64,000 nt of DNA from Anaerovirgula multivorans (GCF_900188145.1 NZ_FZOJ01000005.1:1-64000); one strand, 5' to 3'; positions 1 to 8,731 are shown, counted from the stretch's first letter. Made by a program: numbers and translations. The notes: generated by a model from the letters alone, not told the origin.

Positions 1-25
1 AGTACGCAGTTTTTGAACACACAAC

Positions 26-68
26 AAAAGCTTGAATCCTAGTATTTACAATAGGTTTCAAGCTTTTT
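26..68 (+). terminator. Intrinsic terminator of a gene left of the window
   Basis: Arms at 26-40 and 53-67 pair almost perfectly (AAAAGCTTGAATCCT against AGGTTTCAAGCTTTT, one mismatch), with a 12-nt loop and a T-run after the right arm. It most likely ends a transcript entering from outside the window. Confidence 0.7.
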
Positions 69-200
69 ATCCTTTTCAACTGTCAAAGACGGGATAATAC
101 ATAAAATTATAAAAAAAAGCAATATACATTGTCAATATTTCTACAAGTTGAAGGAAATAAAGCTTAAAACAGGACTTTATTACTACATAGAATACTAAAA

Positions 201-284
201 CAAGTAAAGGAGATAAAAGGGATTGCTATTTTACAGATTTCAAGAGTAACGGAGATAAGCAGAACTACTGTTAGGAGAGTATGA
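201..284 (+). pseudogene. Remnant of an IS21-type (IstA-like) transposase N-terminus
   Basis: One frame reads VKEIKG, then QISRVTEISRTTVRRV and a TGA. This is the helix-turn-helix signature at the N-terminus of IS21-family IstA transposases (pattern ISEISRxTGISRxTVRK). There is no start codon and the frame stops straight after the helix-turn-helix, so only a scrap survives. The family assignment rests on this short motif; another IS transposase with the same fold is possible. Confidence 0.45.
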
Positions 285-311
285 CAGTAATGTACTGCCT
301 GCGTGCCAGTA

Positions 312-323
312 AGAACCGTCCCT
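312..323 (+). repeat. Solo 3' end of the RAYT element family
   Basis: AGAACCGTCCCT matches the right terminus of the four RAYT-type elements found at 26.8, 31.8, 38.8 and 50.3 kb. Only about 12 bases are shared, so this is a degraded or partial end rather than a usable element. It lies upstream of the injection-system locus just as the full element lies downstream of it. Confidence 0.45.
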
Positions 324-403
324 AATGTATTAAAGGCAATTGGTACATTATCTTACTTTTAGGAAAAAAGGAGAAGTTAAGTTTAAAGCATTGTCATATT
401 TAT

Positions 404-574
404 CCTTCGGTGTATTGCTAAGACTCCCGCTTCTTCTAGATAAACAAACTAAGCGACTAACACAAAATCAAAGATTTTGGTTATCTGCTTATAGATAAAC
501 AAACTAAGTGACCAACACGAAAGTTGCAAATCAAACTTTCGGTTGTCTACTTATGAATTAAGTCTCATTTTATG
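404..574 (-). repeat. Hairpin-rich repeat, copy A (copy B at 43413-43533)
   Basis: Read on the minus strand, this segment starts with ATAAAATGAGACTTAATTCA and ends with AAGCGGGAGTCTTAGCA followed by a CCGAAGG box. Copy B on the plus strand has the same two ends. The interior differs: here two tandem units (437-492 and 492-554) each fold into a hairpin with different but compensating stem bases. Conserved ends with a palindromic interior suggest a non-autonomous IS200/IS605-like element or a structured RNA. No transposase or TnpB is seen nearby. Confidence 0.6.
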
Positions 575-922
575 ATCAAGAGGAAATTAACAATTTGGGT
601 CTTTATAACAGGCAGTAGGTAGTATGCAGTGTTCTATAAAGAAGAATTGGATATATAGCGAAGATTAATTCAAAATCTACAATGATATAAACATATACTT
701 AAGAGCTATTAAGGGGGATGCATATGCTAATTGCTGTAGCTCTAGGTTTAACAAATGAGACTTTTTTACCATAAATAGAAAATTCTGGATCAAACACATA
801 TAAAACCTTGAAATTTACACAATGATTTTGACTGAAAATTCATAAAATAACCGCAAAATGTCGAAAAATGAAAATCTATGTCGATCTGTTGGTATGGAAA
901 TTTGGAAAGTTATGTAATAAAC
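575..922. other. Intergenic stretch with no supported gene
   Basis: I see no open frame with family support. A 16-codon frame at 724-774 has a good ribosome-binding site but resembles no complete protein. The stretch is AT-rich and looks like decayed DNA between the upstream remnants and the promoter of the injection-system locus. Confidence 0.6.
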
Positions 923-951
923 TTGGCAATATAGAAAATTGTCCTTATATA
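923..951 (+). promoter_or_regulatory. Candidate sigma-A promoter of the injection-system locus
   Basis: TTGGCA (923-928), a 17-nt spacer and TATATA (946-951) lie about 50 bases before the first gene. An 8-bp hairpin (952-959 with 966-973) follows directly and would sit in the 5' leader. The ribosome-binding site before the ATG at 1000 is weak (GGTGA), so translation of the first gene may be low. Confidence 0.55.
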
Positions 952-999
952 AATCTATGCTTAGCCATAGATTAGAAAAAATTACAGAATGGTGATGCT

Positions 1000-3006
1000 A
1001 TGAAAACATTAAATAGGTTAATTGCTTTTTCTATTCTTCTTATCTTGATTTCTTTACAAACGGTATCAGCTAAAGAAATTGTCTATAAGCCCAATGATAT
1101 CAGTATCATGTTTGTCCTAGATTGCAGTAACTCTATGAATAGAAATGATCCAAAGGGTGTAGCAGTAGAAATGATGGAGATGTTTATTGATATTCTTCCA
1201 TCCCATAGGGCTAGTGTAGGTTATGTAGCCTATAATCATGGAATTACTTCTTTCACCGAGCCGATATCGCTTGAAACAGAAGGTCAAAGAAAATCTTTAA
1301 AAAATAAAATAAGCAGGATAAGGAAAAGTGGATTTTCTGATATGGGACTAGGGTTGAAGACTGGCTTTGAGCTAGTTACAGGCAATTTAAAGGAAAATAC
1401 CCAGCCAGTTATTATATTAATATCTGATGGTGAAACCAACTTATCCTCCCATAGCATTAGAAATGTAGATGATGCTAATCATGATATTGATTATGTTGTA
1501 GGCAAGGCTAAAGAATTAAATATGCCCATTTACACCATTGAAATAGGAGATGAGTTTGAAACAATAAATACGCTTCTAACTATTTCAAATGAAACAGGCG
1601 GCAAGTTTTATAGAAACCTAGCCACTAGTGATTTTATTGATGTAGTAAGTCAGGTTATAAAAAGCAATGATAACACCAACATCAACCCCCTTTTAGCTGC
1701 TATTGGCACAGGGAAAAAACAGGAAATGGTTATTCCTATCGAAGATTCCATGACAAAAGAAGTGAATATTATATTAACAACCCAGTATCCAATTAAAGAG
1801 CCCAAAATATTTTATAAAGGTGAAAAGCTCTCCTTTAGTCAATCTAAAAATTATTTTGCGGCTAAAATATCAAACCCGATAGAGCAAGAAATAAGATTAG
1901 AGTTTATTAGCAGAACCAATGACACCATGAAGGCTTATTTAGTATCAAGCTATGACATGAGTTTGATTTTAGATATACCTGACAACATACAAAAGAACAA
2001 AGATTTCAACATAGATGCTTATTTGAGAAATAATATTGATAATGAAGTGGTAGAGAATTTAAAGTTTTACAACAAGATCATACCTAGCTTCAGGATGATA
2101 AGTGATACACAAGAGGTTGACCTAAATGTAAATACTTCTAAGGAAAAGATACAAGCTAGTACGAGGTTAGAGCATAGTGGTAACTATACACTATATACCT
2201 TCCTCACTCATCCGAACTTTGATATAGCATTTAATGAAGTGCTTATTGGTGTTAAAAATAACCAGCCTCAGGGAGAATTTCTAAATAAGATTAAGCTGCA
2301 TACAGCATCTAAACCTAAGACGTACCAATTAGACAAATATTTTCAAGATACTGATGGAGATAAACTAACCTATGAAATCATTAATACGGATACTGATGGC
2401 TTAGAAATAAAAGATTCTATATTAACCATAAATTCAATAAGCAAAGGAGAATATCAGTTCATAATAAAAGCAACGGATAACGAAGGATTAAGCTATAAAA
2501 GTGAACCCATTAGCCTGTTGATTCTGCCAACATTACAATACTATTATCCTATTACAATCACTGTTGTTTGTCTATTGATTGCAGTCTTAATTTCTATAAT
2601 CATTTATATAAAAAGAAAGGCACCAAAGCCTACATTTACGGGAAAATTAAATGCATACTTCATAAGTTTAAAGGATGGAGACGAGGTAGCACCACTTACT
2701 TTCCCTTTATATCAATTTGAAAATAAGAAACGAATTAGTTTAGAGGAGCTTTTGCTTCATGCTAATATCAATAAACCCTTTTTAAATGCTAAACAAATCT
2801 ATTTTGAGCCTGGGTTGGATAAAGCTATAGTATTTTATAATACGACATCTGCTACTTGTATGAAGGATGCAACAATATTGCGTAAGGATGTAAGATATTC
2901 ACTTGAATATAAAGCGAAAATTTACATTACATTTGAAGATGGTTCAGAGATGGAACTTCATTATAATAGATGTAATCCCAGTCAACAAGATAGTAAAAAT
3001 TTTTAA
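1000..3006 (+). CDS. Membrane-anchored von Willebrand A (VWA) domain protein
   Basis: A 668-residue protein with a signal peptide (about residues 1-24), then a VWA domain with an intact MIDAS: DxSxS as DCSNSM, a central SDMGLGL segment and LISDGET. Ig/cadherin-like material follows (QDTDGDKLTYEI, about residues 430-500). A transmembrane helix at about 512-536 is followed by some 130 cytoplasmic residues ending with little resemblance to known domains. This topology would link an outside metal-dependent adhesion domain to the cell interior. It is the first gene of the injection-system locus, 45 nt before the sheath candidate, so a role as surface sensor, anchor or target receptor is inferred. 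The function is not demonstrated by the sequence. Confidence 0.8.
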   Translation: MKTLNRLIAFSILLILISLQTVSAKEIVYKPNDISIMFVLDCSNSMNRNDPKGVAVEMMEMFIDILPSHRASVGYVAYNHGITSFTEPISLETEGQRKSLKNKISRIRKSGFSDMGLGLKTGFELVTGNLKENTQPVIILISDGETNLSSHSIRNVDDANHDIDYVVGKAKELNMPIYTIEIGDEFETINTLLTISNETGGKFYRNLATSDFIDVVSQVIKSNDNTNINPLLAAIGTGKKQEMVIPIEDSMTKEVNIILTTQYPIKEPKIFYKGEKLSFSQSKNYFAAKISNPIEQEIRLEFISRTNDTMKAYLVSSYDMSLILDIPDNIQKNKDFNIDAYLRNNIDNEVVENLKFYNKIIPSFRMISDTQEVDLNVNTSKEKIQASTRLEHSGNYTLYTFLTHPNFDIAFNEVLIGVKNNQPQGEFLNKIKLHTASKPKTYQLDKYFQDTDGDKLTYEIINTDTDGLEIKDSILTINSISKGEYQFIIKATDNEGLSYKSEPISLLILPTLQYYYPITITVVCLLIAVLISIIIYIKRKAPKPTFTGKLNAYFISLKDGDEVAPLTFPLYQFENKKRISLEELLLHANINKPFLNAKQIYFEPGLDKAIVFYNTTSATCMKDATILRKDVRYSLEYKAKIYITFEDGSEMELHYNRCNPSQQDSKNF

Positions 3007-3051
3007 TAAATATTTTATATTTAAAACAAAAAAACAATTAGGAGGTATAAA

Positions 3052-5217
3052 ATGGAAATCATTAATCAAACCAATAGAACTATATTATTTGAGGAAATTA
3101 ATCCGGAAAGGCTAGATTTGCTCACTATAATAGGTGACACAAAAGGAATTGACAGCTTAGATGATGACAAAATAAAGGAAGTCAATGAAACTCTTTTAGT
3201 AAAGAGCTTTGAAGAATTTCTAGATAAATTTTCACCAATTGTATATTCCTTCTATAATGCAACAAACCAAAAAGTTATGTATACATTAAAGAAGCCAGAA
3301 AACCTGCCAGAAGATTATATTACTGAAATACCAATAAACATGTCAAATGACTTTTTAAAGATGTTAATAACACTTATAGAAACAAAAACTGCACAAGGCT
3401 TGGAAAATGTTGATTTTAAATTTGAAAATTTATTAGACATGATTTCACCAAAAAAAGTAATGGATGATATTAGACAATCAAGAAAAGAGATTCAATATGT
3501 ATATAGCAACTACGAGGACTTAGACGAAGAAGATCCTAAGAAGTTAGATTTAGGAGACAAGCTGAACTACATGTTTGAAGAGGCAAGTCAAAATTATAAC
3601 AATGTAATGGCGATGCTTCCATTAGCTATAGAAGATATAAAGACCAGATTACTATTGGGTCAAAGAGACAATGAAGAAAACAACGAAGAATTGAAAATAG
3701 GTATATTAAGCATGGGGGAAAGCGGAGAGCTTAAAATTTTAGAAGCGCCTAAAGAAGAAGAAAATGCTCTAGTAGCACTGGATGATAATGCTAATACTGG
3801 CTTAATACAGGCATTTAAGGAGGATTACCAGGCTATTAACCAAACACCTTCAGATTACGTAAGAGATTTGGTAGTTCGTACATTTTGTCCATTAACTTCT
3901 ACCCTAGAGAGCAAGATAGATATAGAAACTGAAGTTAACAACTATAATACATATTTAGACTTTTATAAAAGTGCAAAGGATGACTTTATAAAAACAGTAA
4001 AACCATTAATCGAGAAAATGCTTGGAGTAAAAATGTTCTTTGATCAATACAAGGTAGAAAATAAAGGCATGGTGCCTAGCCTGTTGGTAACCAATACAAA
4101 ATTAGATTTACTAGTGAAATCCAATAATCTACCTCGGTTAGTAACCTTCTTAAATACTGTAAACGATAAAAATGATTTTAAAAATACGATATGGTTCGGT
4201 ATTGTTCCCTCAATACAAATGAGCATGAGTGGCAAAGCAAATTTGCGCAGAGAACGATTTAAAGGAAATCAGCATGTGGAAAAAACAGATTTTAACACAA
4301 TGGAGGCATTAACAGTTCTTTTAAATGTCGTCAAAGATTATAGAATACAGATATTCTTCAACTTTGACACAAACGAAGAGACGACCTTTTCTCAAATGGC
4401 AATAAGTGGTGTAGAAAAATATATAGATAAATGTACGCCTTTAACTAGAAAAGATTATAGTGAATTTGCAATACCATGTATACCTAACTTTACCATTATT
4501 CCTAAAGATAAATCAGGTGTTGTACTTGATAGTAAAATTGTTCTAAAGGAAAATGGAATACCAAATCTATCGAAGGAAAAAGAAGATATATTAAAGCTGT
4601 GGATAGAAGGGGTATACATTGGAGCCTCCTATACAGCCGCTGGTCTGGTAGCAGCTTACCAATGTCCAGAGTATTTAAGGGAAATATTCAAAAATGCTAG
4701 CCATGAATATCCAGGAGTAAGATTTGATATAGAGGCAGACGATAATGCGCTTAATGTTAAAACCAGCTTAGCAAAAGAGATTTCTGGTTTTACCAATAAT
4801 ATAAAAAATGCAATCAATAGGAAAAACTTTGGTTTTGTATTTTCCTCTGAAAATGCTCAAGTGAAGGGAAGAGATATAAGACAAATTACCGTTTATAAGG
4901 CGAGAAGCTTACAATCAGTAGGAAATGACTTTGAGAGCATATACAAAACCATTGTAACAACCTATATAGAAAGAATGCTGCGTTTCCATACAAACGACTT
5001 TAAACAAGACAATATTGTTAAGTTTTTCAGTAATAACCCTAATAGCCAAAAAAGTAAATGGCTTGCAAATAAGGGCTATATTAACTCTATTATTCAAGAG
5101 GGTGATGATATCAACTTCGTAATAGATGAAAGACTGGGAAGCTGTAATATTAATATCACATTTAATGGAAGCGTAAAAAATCTGGAGGTTGAAATAACCA
5201 GAAGCGTAGCAAATTAG
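3052..5217 (+). CDS. Candidate contractile sheath protein (TssC/phage-sheath-like)
   Basis: A 721-residue soluble protein with a perfect AGGAGG site before its ATG. The second half looks like a phage-tail or TssC sheath: a conserved GASYTAAGLVAAYQCP segment, where sheaths have their alanine/glycine-rich turn. Next comes VYKARSLQSVGND, then a long helix FESIYKTIVTTYIERMLRF. The last part is a beta-rich C-terminal arm (CNINITFNGSVKNLEVEI), as in sheath subunits that interlock by strand exchange. Position supports this: two tube-like genes follow immediately, the usual sheath-tube order. It is larger than TssC (about 490 residues), so it may combine TssB-like and TssC-like parts. A remote-homology or structure match would settle it. 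Confidence 0.6.
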   Translation: MEIINQTNRTILFEEINPERLDLLTIIGDTKGIDSLDDDKIKEVNETLLVKSFEEFLDKFSPIVYSFYNATNQKVMYTLKKPENLPEDYITEIPINMSNDFLKMLITLIETKTAQGLENVDFKFENLLDMISPKKVMDDIRQSRKEIQYVYSNYEDLDEEDPKKLDLGDKLNYMFEEASQNYNNVMAMLPLAIEDIKTRLLLGQRDNEENNEELKIGILSMGESGELKILEAPKEEENALVALDDNANTGLIQAFKEDYQAINQTPSDYVRDLVVRTFCPLTSTLESKIDIETEVNNYNTYLDFYKSAKDDFIKTVKPLIEKMLGVKMFFDQYKVENKGMVPSLLVTNTKLDLLVKSNNLPRLVTFLNTVNDKNDFKNTIWFGIVPSIQMSMSGKANLRRERFKGNQHVEKTDFNTMEALTVLLNVVKDYRIQIFFNFDTNEETTFSQMAISGVEKYIDKCTPLTRKDYSEFAIPCIPNFTIIPKDKSGVVLDSKIVLKENGIPNLSKEKEDILKLWIEGVYIGASYTAAGLVAAYQCPEYLREIFKNASHEYPGVRFDIEADDNALNVKTSLAKEISGFTNNIKNAINRKNFGFVFSSENAQVKGRDIRQITVYKARSLQSVGNDFESIYKTIVTTYIERMLRFHTNDFKQDNIVKFFSNNPNSQKSKWLANKGYINSIIQEGDDINFVIDERLGSCNINITFNGSVKNLEVEITRSVAN

Positions 5218-5289
5218 AGATAGCTTTACGGTATAAAACTGTTATGATTTAAAACTTTTAAACAGCATTTTCTATGATTAAAGAAAGCT

Positions 5290-5333
5290 GGTATAATCCA
5301 TTAATTTGTTATAGTCATGCTCATAGAGCATGG
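5290..5333 (+). promoter_or_regulatory. Internal extended -10 promoter and leader hairpin before the tube genes
   Basis: TGGTATAAT at 5290-5298 is an extended -10 element in the 155-nt gap after the sheath gene; no good -35 is needed for such promoters. A hairpin (CATGCTC/GAGCATG, 5317-5333) follows, then a strong AAGGAGG before the first tube gene. This would give the tube genes extra transcription, fitting their high copy number per particle. Confidence 0.5.
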
Positions 5334-5372
5334 TTATTATAAAAAAATAAAAAAAGATAAGGAGGAAGATTT

Positions 5373-5798
5373 ATGGGATTTAGAATGAAAGTAGAAGGAC
5401 CTGAGACGATTGAATTAGGCATTGAAAACATATTGACAGTAGAGTTTGAAACTGATACGCCTAATGATTCAAATGCAAGGTCCACAGACCTAGGCACATC
5501 ATTGATTGTGAAGGGAAAAATATTAACAGCAGTGGATGGAGAAGAGGCTGATAGCACCATCAAGCTTGCTCAATGGTCATTGGTACCAGGTGAAAGAGTA
5601 GACTGCTACAGAAAAGTAACCATTGACGTAATTGCAGCATCACAGATCGTTAGACAAATCAATCTGCCCAATGCTTTTGTAGTAGATTACACAGAAGAAT
5701 ATGGAGACACAGAAGGTGTAGGAACATTTTATCTACACATGAAACAAAAAAAGGACAAAATGGTATCAATAAAATTGGAAGGTGGATTCCAAGAATAG
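5373..5798 (+). CDS. Tube-like (Hcp/phage tail tube) protein 1
   Basis: A 141-residue, beta-strand-rich protein starting MGFRMKVEGPETIEL, with no signal peptide or membrane helix. Size, strand pattern and place after the sheath gene fit an Hcp or phage-tail-tube subunit that stacks into the inner tube. It shares most of its positions with the next gene, including SNAR, GKILTAVDG, WSLVPxER, DCYRK, PNAFVVDY and GDTEGVGTF, so the two are paralogues. A very strong AAGGAGG site and its own candidate promoter suggest high expression. Direct family membership cannot be confirmed by eye. Confidence 0.6.
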   Translation: MGFRMKVEGPETIELGIENILTVEFETDTPNDSNARSTDLGTSLIVKGKILTAVDGEEADSTIKLAQWSLVPGERVDCYRKVTIDVIAASQIVRQINLPNAFVVDYTEEYGDTEGVGTFYLHMKQKKDKMVSIKLEGGFQE

Positions 5799-5831
5799 TA
5801 AATAACAATATGATAGAAAGGGTGTTTCAGT

Positions 5832-6257
5832 ATGGGATTTAGAGTTAAAATCGAAGGCGCAGAAACGATTGAACTTCACATTGAAAGTGTACAAAAAGTA
5901 AGCTTAAAAACAGATATACCAACAGATTCAAATGCTCGTACAAAAGACGTAGGGTCTACTATGATTATTAGTGGCAAAATATTAACAGCAGTAGATGGAG
6001 ATCCTTTTGACAGCACAAGACAGCTAGGGCTTTGGTCATTAGTACCAGCAGAAAGAGCAGATTGCTATAGAAAATTAACAGTAGAAGTTATATCAGCTGA
6101 TCAAGTAGTAAGAAAGATATTTTTCCCAAATGCTTTTGTAGTAGATTATCGAGAACATTTTGGAGATACCGAAGGAGTAGGAACATTTAAACTAGTTATT
6201 AAGCAAAAGAAAGACAAGCTAGACAAAATAACGATAGAAGGCGGCTATAGTGCCTAA
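5832..6257 (+). CDS. Tube-like (Hcp/phage tail tube) protein 2
   Basis: The second 141-residue paralogue, 33 nt after the first, with the same length and the same blocks (GKILTAVDGDPFDST, WSLVPAERADCYRK, FPNAFVVDY, GDTEGVGTFKL). Two different tube subunits are common in extracellular CIS particles (Afp/PVC type), where one forms the bulk tube and others the baseplate-proximal or cap rings. T6SS normally has one Hcp for the whole tube. Which of the two is the bulk subunit cannot be told from sequence. A hairpin follows the stop codon. Confidence 0.6.
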   Translation: MGFRVKIEGAETIELHIESVQKVSLKTDIPTDSNARTKDVGSTMIISGKILTAVDGDPFDSTRQLGLWSLVPAERADCYRKLTVEVISADQVVRKIFFPNAFVVDYREHFGDTEGVGTFKLVIKQKKDKLDKITIEGGYSA

Positions 6258-6268
6258 TAAAACGATGA

Positions 6269-6290
6269 AGATGTCCTTTTTAGGACATCT
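6269..6290 (+). terminator. Attenuating hairpin after the tube genes
   Basis: AGATGTCCT and AGGACATCT form a perfect 9-bp stem with a TTTT loop, 12 nt after the second tube gene. There is no clean T-run after it. It may stop part of the transcription or protect the abundant tube mRNA while letting some transcripts continue into the chaperone and phosphatase genes. Confidence 0.6.
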
Positions 6291-6310
6291 GCTTTGTAAA
6301 GGATAAGACA

Positions 6311-6751
6311 ATGAAAAACCTATATAAAATATTAGAAATAAACGAAGATGCTTCTCAAACTGAAATAAAAAAAGCATACAGAGGGCTAGCTAAAAAATAT
6401 CATCCCGATGCCAATATAACTGGGGAAGACACAGAGGAAAAATTTAAGGAAATAACAGAAGCCTACCATCTTTTGAGGGATGAAAAATTTAGAAAAGAAT
6501 ATGACAAAAAACTATTTAATAGTAAAAAAACAGGTCAAGGGGCAGATCCCTTTGCTAAATTTAATCAAGAAAAAGAACCCCGACAGAAGACATCAACAGA
6601 TAGAGTCGATGTAGATGATGAGTTTGAAAACTTCTTTGGTTTTAATCCAAAAACCAAAGAAAAGAGAAAAGGCTTTAATAAAAGCAGCAATAAAAATCCT
6701 ATGGATACAACAAATATTTTTGATACTTTTTTTAAAGCTAAAAGACGTTAA
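6311..6751 (+). CDS. J-domain (DnaJ/Hsp40-type) co-chaperone
   Basis: A 146-residue protein whose first 66 residues are a complete J-domain: LYKILEINEDASQTEIKKAYRGLAKKYHPD carries the helix II positive face and the invariant HPD, followed by EKFKEITEAYHLLRDEKFRKEYD. The rest is charged and low in complexity, ending FFKAKRR; there is no zinc-finger or C-terminal substrate domain as in DnaJ, so it is a class C (type III) J-protein. A large Hsp70-like ATPase is encoded in the same locus (12559-15168), its likely partner. The stop overlaps the next start by one base (TAATG). Confidence 0.85.
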   Translation: MKNLYKILEINEDASQTEIKKAYRGLAKKYHPDANITGEDTEEKFKEITEAYHLLRDEKFRKEYDKKLFNSKKTGQGADPFAKFNQEKEPRQKTSTDRVDVDDEFENFFGFNPKTKEKRKGFNKSSNKNPMDTTNIFDTFFKAKRR

Positions 6752-7320
6752 TGGAGTTGATCACTTTGGAAAAATCAATTTCAGGAAATATAAAAGTTAT
6801 AGATGTGCTAATATCACTTATTTCTATTGGAGCAGGTATTTATGTATATATAGCTTTTGATGACAATTTGAAAAAATATGCAGTAAGTCTTGCTTTAGGT
6901 ATCGTAGCGATCATCTATATAAGCAAGGCATTGGATGTTAACGATTCCTCGACGAAAGAAGAAATCACAAACAGTCCCAATGCTGTAAATGGTTTAGCAC
7001 TATTAAATGAAGAAAACGAAATGATAAAAGAATGGGATTTACTAAATCAAGCCTCAATGGTAATAGGAAGAAATACAAAGGATAATGAAGTGGATATAGA
7101 TTTAAGCACCTCCACCTATGCTGCATTAATAGATTTACAGCACGCAGTATTAAACTTTGCATCAGGAAACTGGTATATAGAAGATTTATACTCAGAAAAT
7201 GGCATAAGTATCCAAAAAGCTGAAGATCGAATAAGGTATAAGCTATCAAAGGATAAACCTTGTAGAATAATCAAAGGAGATGTTGTCTTTATAGCTAAAA
7301 CGAAACTTTTGATTAGATGA
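6751..7320 (+). CDS. Membrane protein with a divergent FHA domain
   Basis: A 189-residue protein with two hydrophobic segments (about residues 12-32 and 38-56) and an FHA domain at about 95-185. Its FHA signature keeps VIGRN, LQHAVL and the EDLYSENGI strand but has Q in place of the usual SR before the His, so phosphothreonine binding is uncertain. It translates from the ATG overlapping the J-protein stop; a TTG at 6766 is better spaced behind a GGAG and is an alternative start. Neighbouring phosphatases and a second FHA protein suggest a phospho-signalling or assembly module bound to the membrane. Confidence 0.7.
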   Translation: MELITLEKSISGNIKVIDVLISLISIGAGIYVYIAFDDNLKKYAVSLALGIVAIIYISKALDVNDSSTKEEITNSPNAVNGLALLNEENEMIKEWDLLNQASMVIGRNTKDNEVDIDLSTSTYAALIDLQHAVLNFASGNWYIEDLYSENGISIQKAEDRIRYKLSKDKPCRIIKGDVVFIAKTKLLIR

Positions 7321-7336
7321 AACGGAGTGTTAGCAA

Positions 7337-7843
7337 ATGAGCCTTACAAGATGTAAAAATGGACATATGTTTAGTGAAAGAAGATATGGAAGCATATGTC
7401 CCTATTGTAATATAGAAACAGCTACAAAAGAACAACCTCAAACCCCTCCAGATGATTTTGATATAGAGGATGAACTATTAAAGGAAGAAATACAGCCAGT
7501 TTGCGGTTGGATTGTTTGCGTCGAAGGGGCGAGGGTAGGAAAGGATTACAAAATAAGAGAAGGTAAAAACTTTATCGGTAGAGCCGATGATATGGACATA
7601 CAGATATTAGGTGATAACAAGATATCAAGAAGAAACCATGCAATTGTGGTATACGATGCAAAAAAAAGAAGCTATGTTCTGTTACCAGGAGATGCTTCCG
7701 GCATTGCATACCTAAACGATGAAGCAGTGTATGTACCGACACCGCTATCGGCATATGATGTAATAGAACTAGGAAAAAGTAAATTCTTGTTCATGCCATT
7801 TTGTGGAGAACATTTTGAATGGGATGACACAGATAGGGAGTAA
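7337..7843 (+). CDS. Zinc-ribbon plus FHA domain protein
   Basis: A 168-residue soluble protein. The N-terminus holds a CxNGHxF and a CPYC pair (RCKNGHMF, SICPYCN), a likely zinc ribbon. An acidic linker follows, then an FHA domain (about residues 55-155) with canonical phosphopeptide-binding residues: FIGRADDMDI, KISRRNHA, and a turn LPGDASGIAYLN. FHA proteins regulate T6SS assembly through threonine phosphorylation (Fha1 with PpkA/PppA). Here the FHA sits directly before a PP2C gene, but no Ser/Thr kinase is encoded in the locus. Confidence 0.8.
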   Translation: MSLTRCKNGHMFSERRYGSICPYCNIETATKEQPQTPPDDFDIEDELLKEEIQPVCGWIVCVEGARVGKDYKIREGKNFIGRADDMDIQILGDNKISRRNHAIVVYDAKKRSYVLLPGDASGIAYLNDEAVYVPTPLSAYDVIELGKSKFLFMPFCGEHFEWDDTDRE

Positions 7844-7848
7844 TCTCC

Positions 7849-8697
7849 ATGAGAGAGCTTATGTTTGAAAACAAATATATAGTTACATTTATTTTAATCA
7901 GTATGATAGGCCTTTTACTATTAATAAGGAACCTTATGGAATCAAAGCTTAGAAGAGGGATGTATCATAATGGGCTGGAAATAGGAGCTGCAACATTTAT
8001 CGGCAATAGAGAGCTTCAAGAGGATGCTATGGATATCGCTTCCTTTAAAAAAGGAACATTGACTGTATTAGCAGATGGTATAGGAAAAAGAAGGGCAGGA
8101 CAGCTTTCCGGTAGGTTAGTTGTTAAGATATTTGTAGATTTATTTACAGCCAATCATTCAATAGATAACATCAATTATTTTTTTAAACGAGCCTTTAATA
8201 TAAGCAATAGAGAAATTTTAAAGTCCTTGGAGGATCATCAGGGGGGTGCAAGTGTAGTATGTGGCATTATTGTAGATGACCTGCTGCATTATGCTTTAGT
8301 AGGCAATACAATGATTGCGGTTTTTAGAAATAACGAACTAATCCCCTTAAGCGAAGGACATACAGTAAACATCCTGGCCCAAAAAGGCTTTTATCAAGGG
8401 AAAATAAGCAGACAAGATGCGTTATGGGCATTGAAGGAAAAAAGATTATTTAACTACGTAGGACAGGATGGATTCCAAGATATAGAAATTTATGATGTAC
8501 CAGTAAAGCTGAAACATGGCGACATCATTCTTCTAATGAGTGACGGCATACATAGTTATCTTCCATGGAACCAGCTTGAAGATGTATTGAAAAAGGATTT
8601 AACATGTGATGAAATGGCGACAACGATCATTAAAAAACTAAAAGAAGCCTCTATAGCAGAAAAGGATAATGCCAGCATTATATTAATGAGGTATTGA
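7849..8697 (+). CDS. Membrane-bound PP2C-type Ser/Thr phosphatase, probably active
   Basis: A 282-residue protein with one N-terminal membrane helix (about residues 8-26) and a PP2C catalytic domain. Metal and catalytic motifs appear intact: GNRELQEDAM, VLADGIGKRRAG, a central GGASVVCGIIV, ALVGNT, LMSDGIHSYLP and the terminal KDNASIIL. In T6SS the PP2C enzyme PppA counteracts the kinase PpkA on Fha; the same role is inferred here. It starts six bases after the FHA gene, indicating co-translation. Confidence 0.8.
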   Translation: MRELMFENKYIVTFILISMIGLLLLIRNLMESKLRRGMYHNGLEIGAATFIGNRELQEDAMDIASFKKGTLTVLADGIGKRRAGQLSGRLVVKIFVDLFTANHSIDNINYFFKRAFNISNREILKSLEDHQGGASVVCGIIVDDLLHYALVGNTMIAVFRNNELIPLSEGHTVNILAQKGFYQGKISRQDALWALKEKRLFNYVGQDGFQDIEIYDVPVKLKHGDIILLMSDGIHSYLPWNQLEDVLKKDLTCDEMATTIIKKLKEASIAEKDNASIILMRY

Positions 8698-8731
8698 TGA
8701 CCTATAGAGGGAAAAGTTCAGGTGTAGAATA

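Noticed and set aside
724..774. 16-codon frame with a good ribosome-binding site
   Set aside because: It is too short, matches no complete family and is followed by stops in all useful frames.
2903..3115. 70-codon frame overlapping the VWA and sheath genes
   Set aside because: Shadow frame without a ribosome-binding site; both overlapping genes are well supported.
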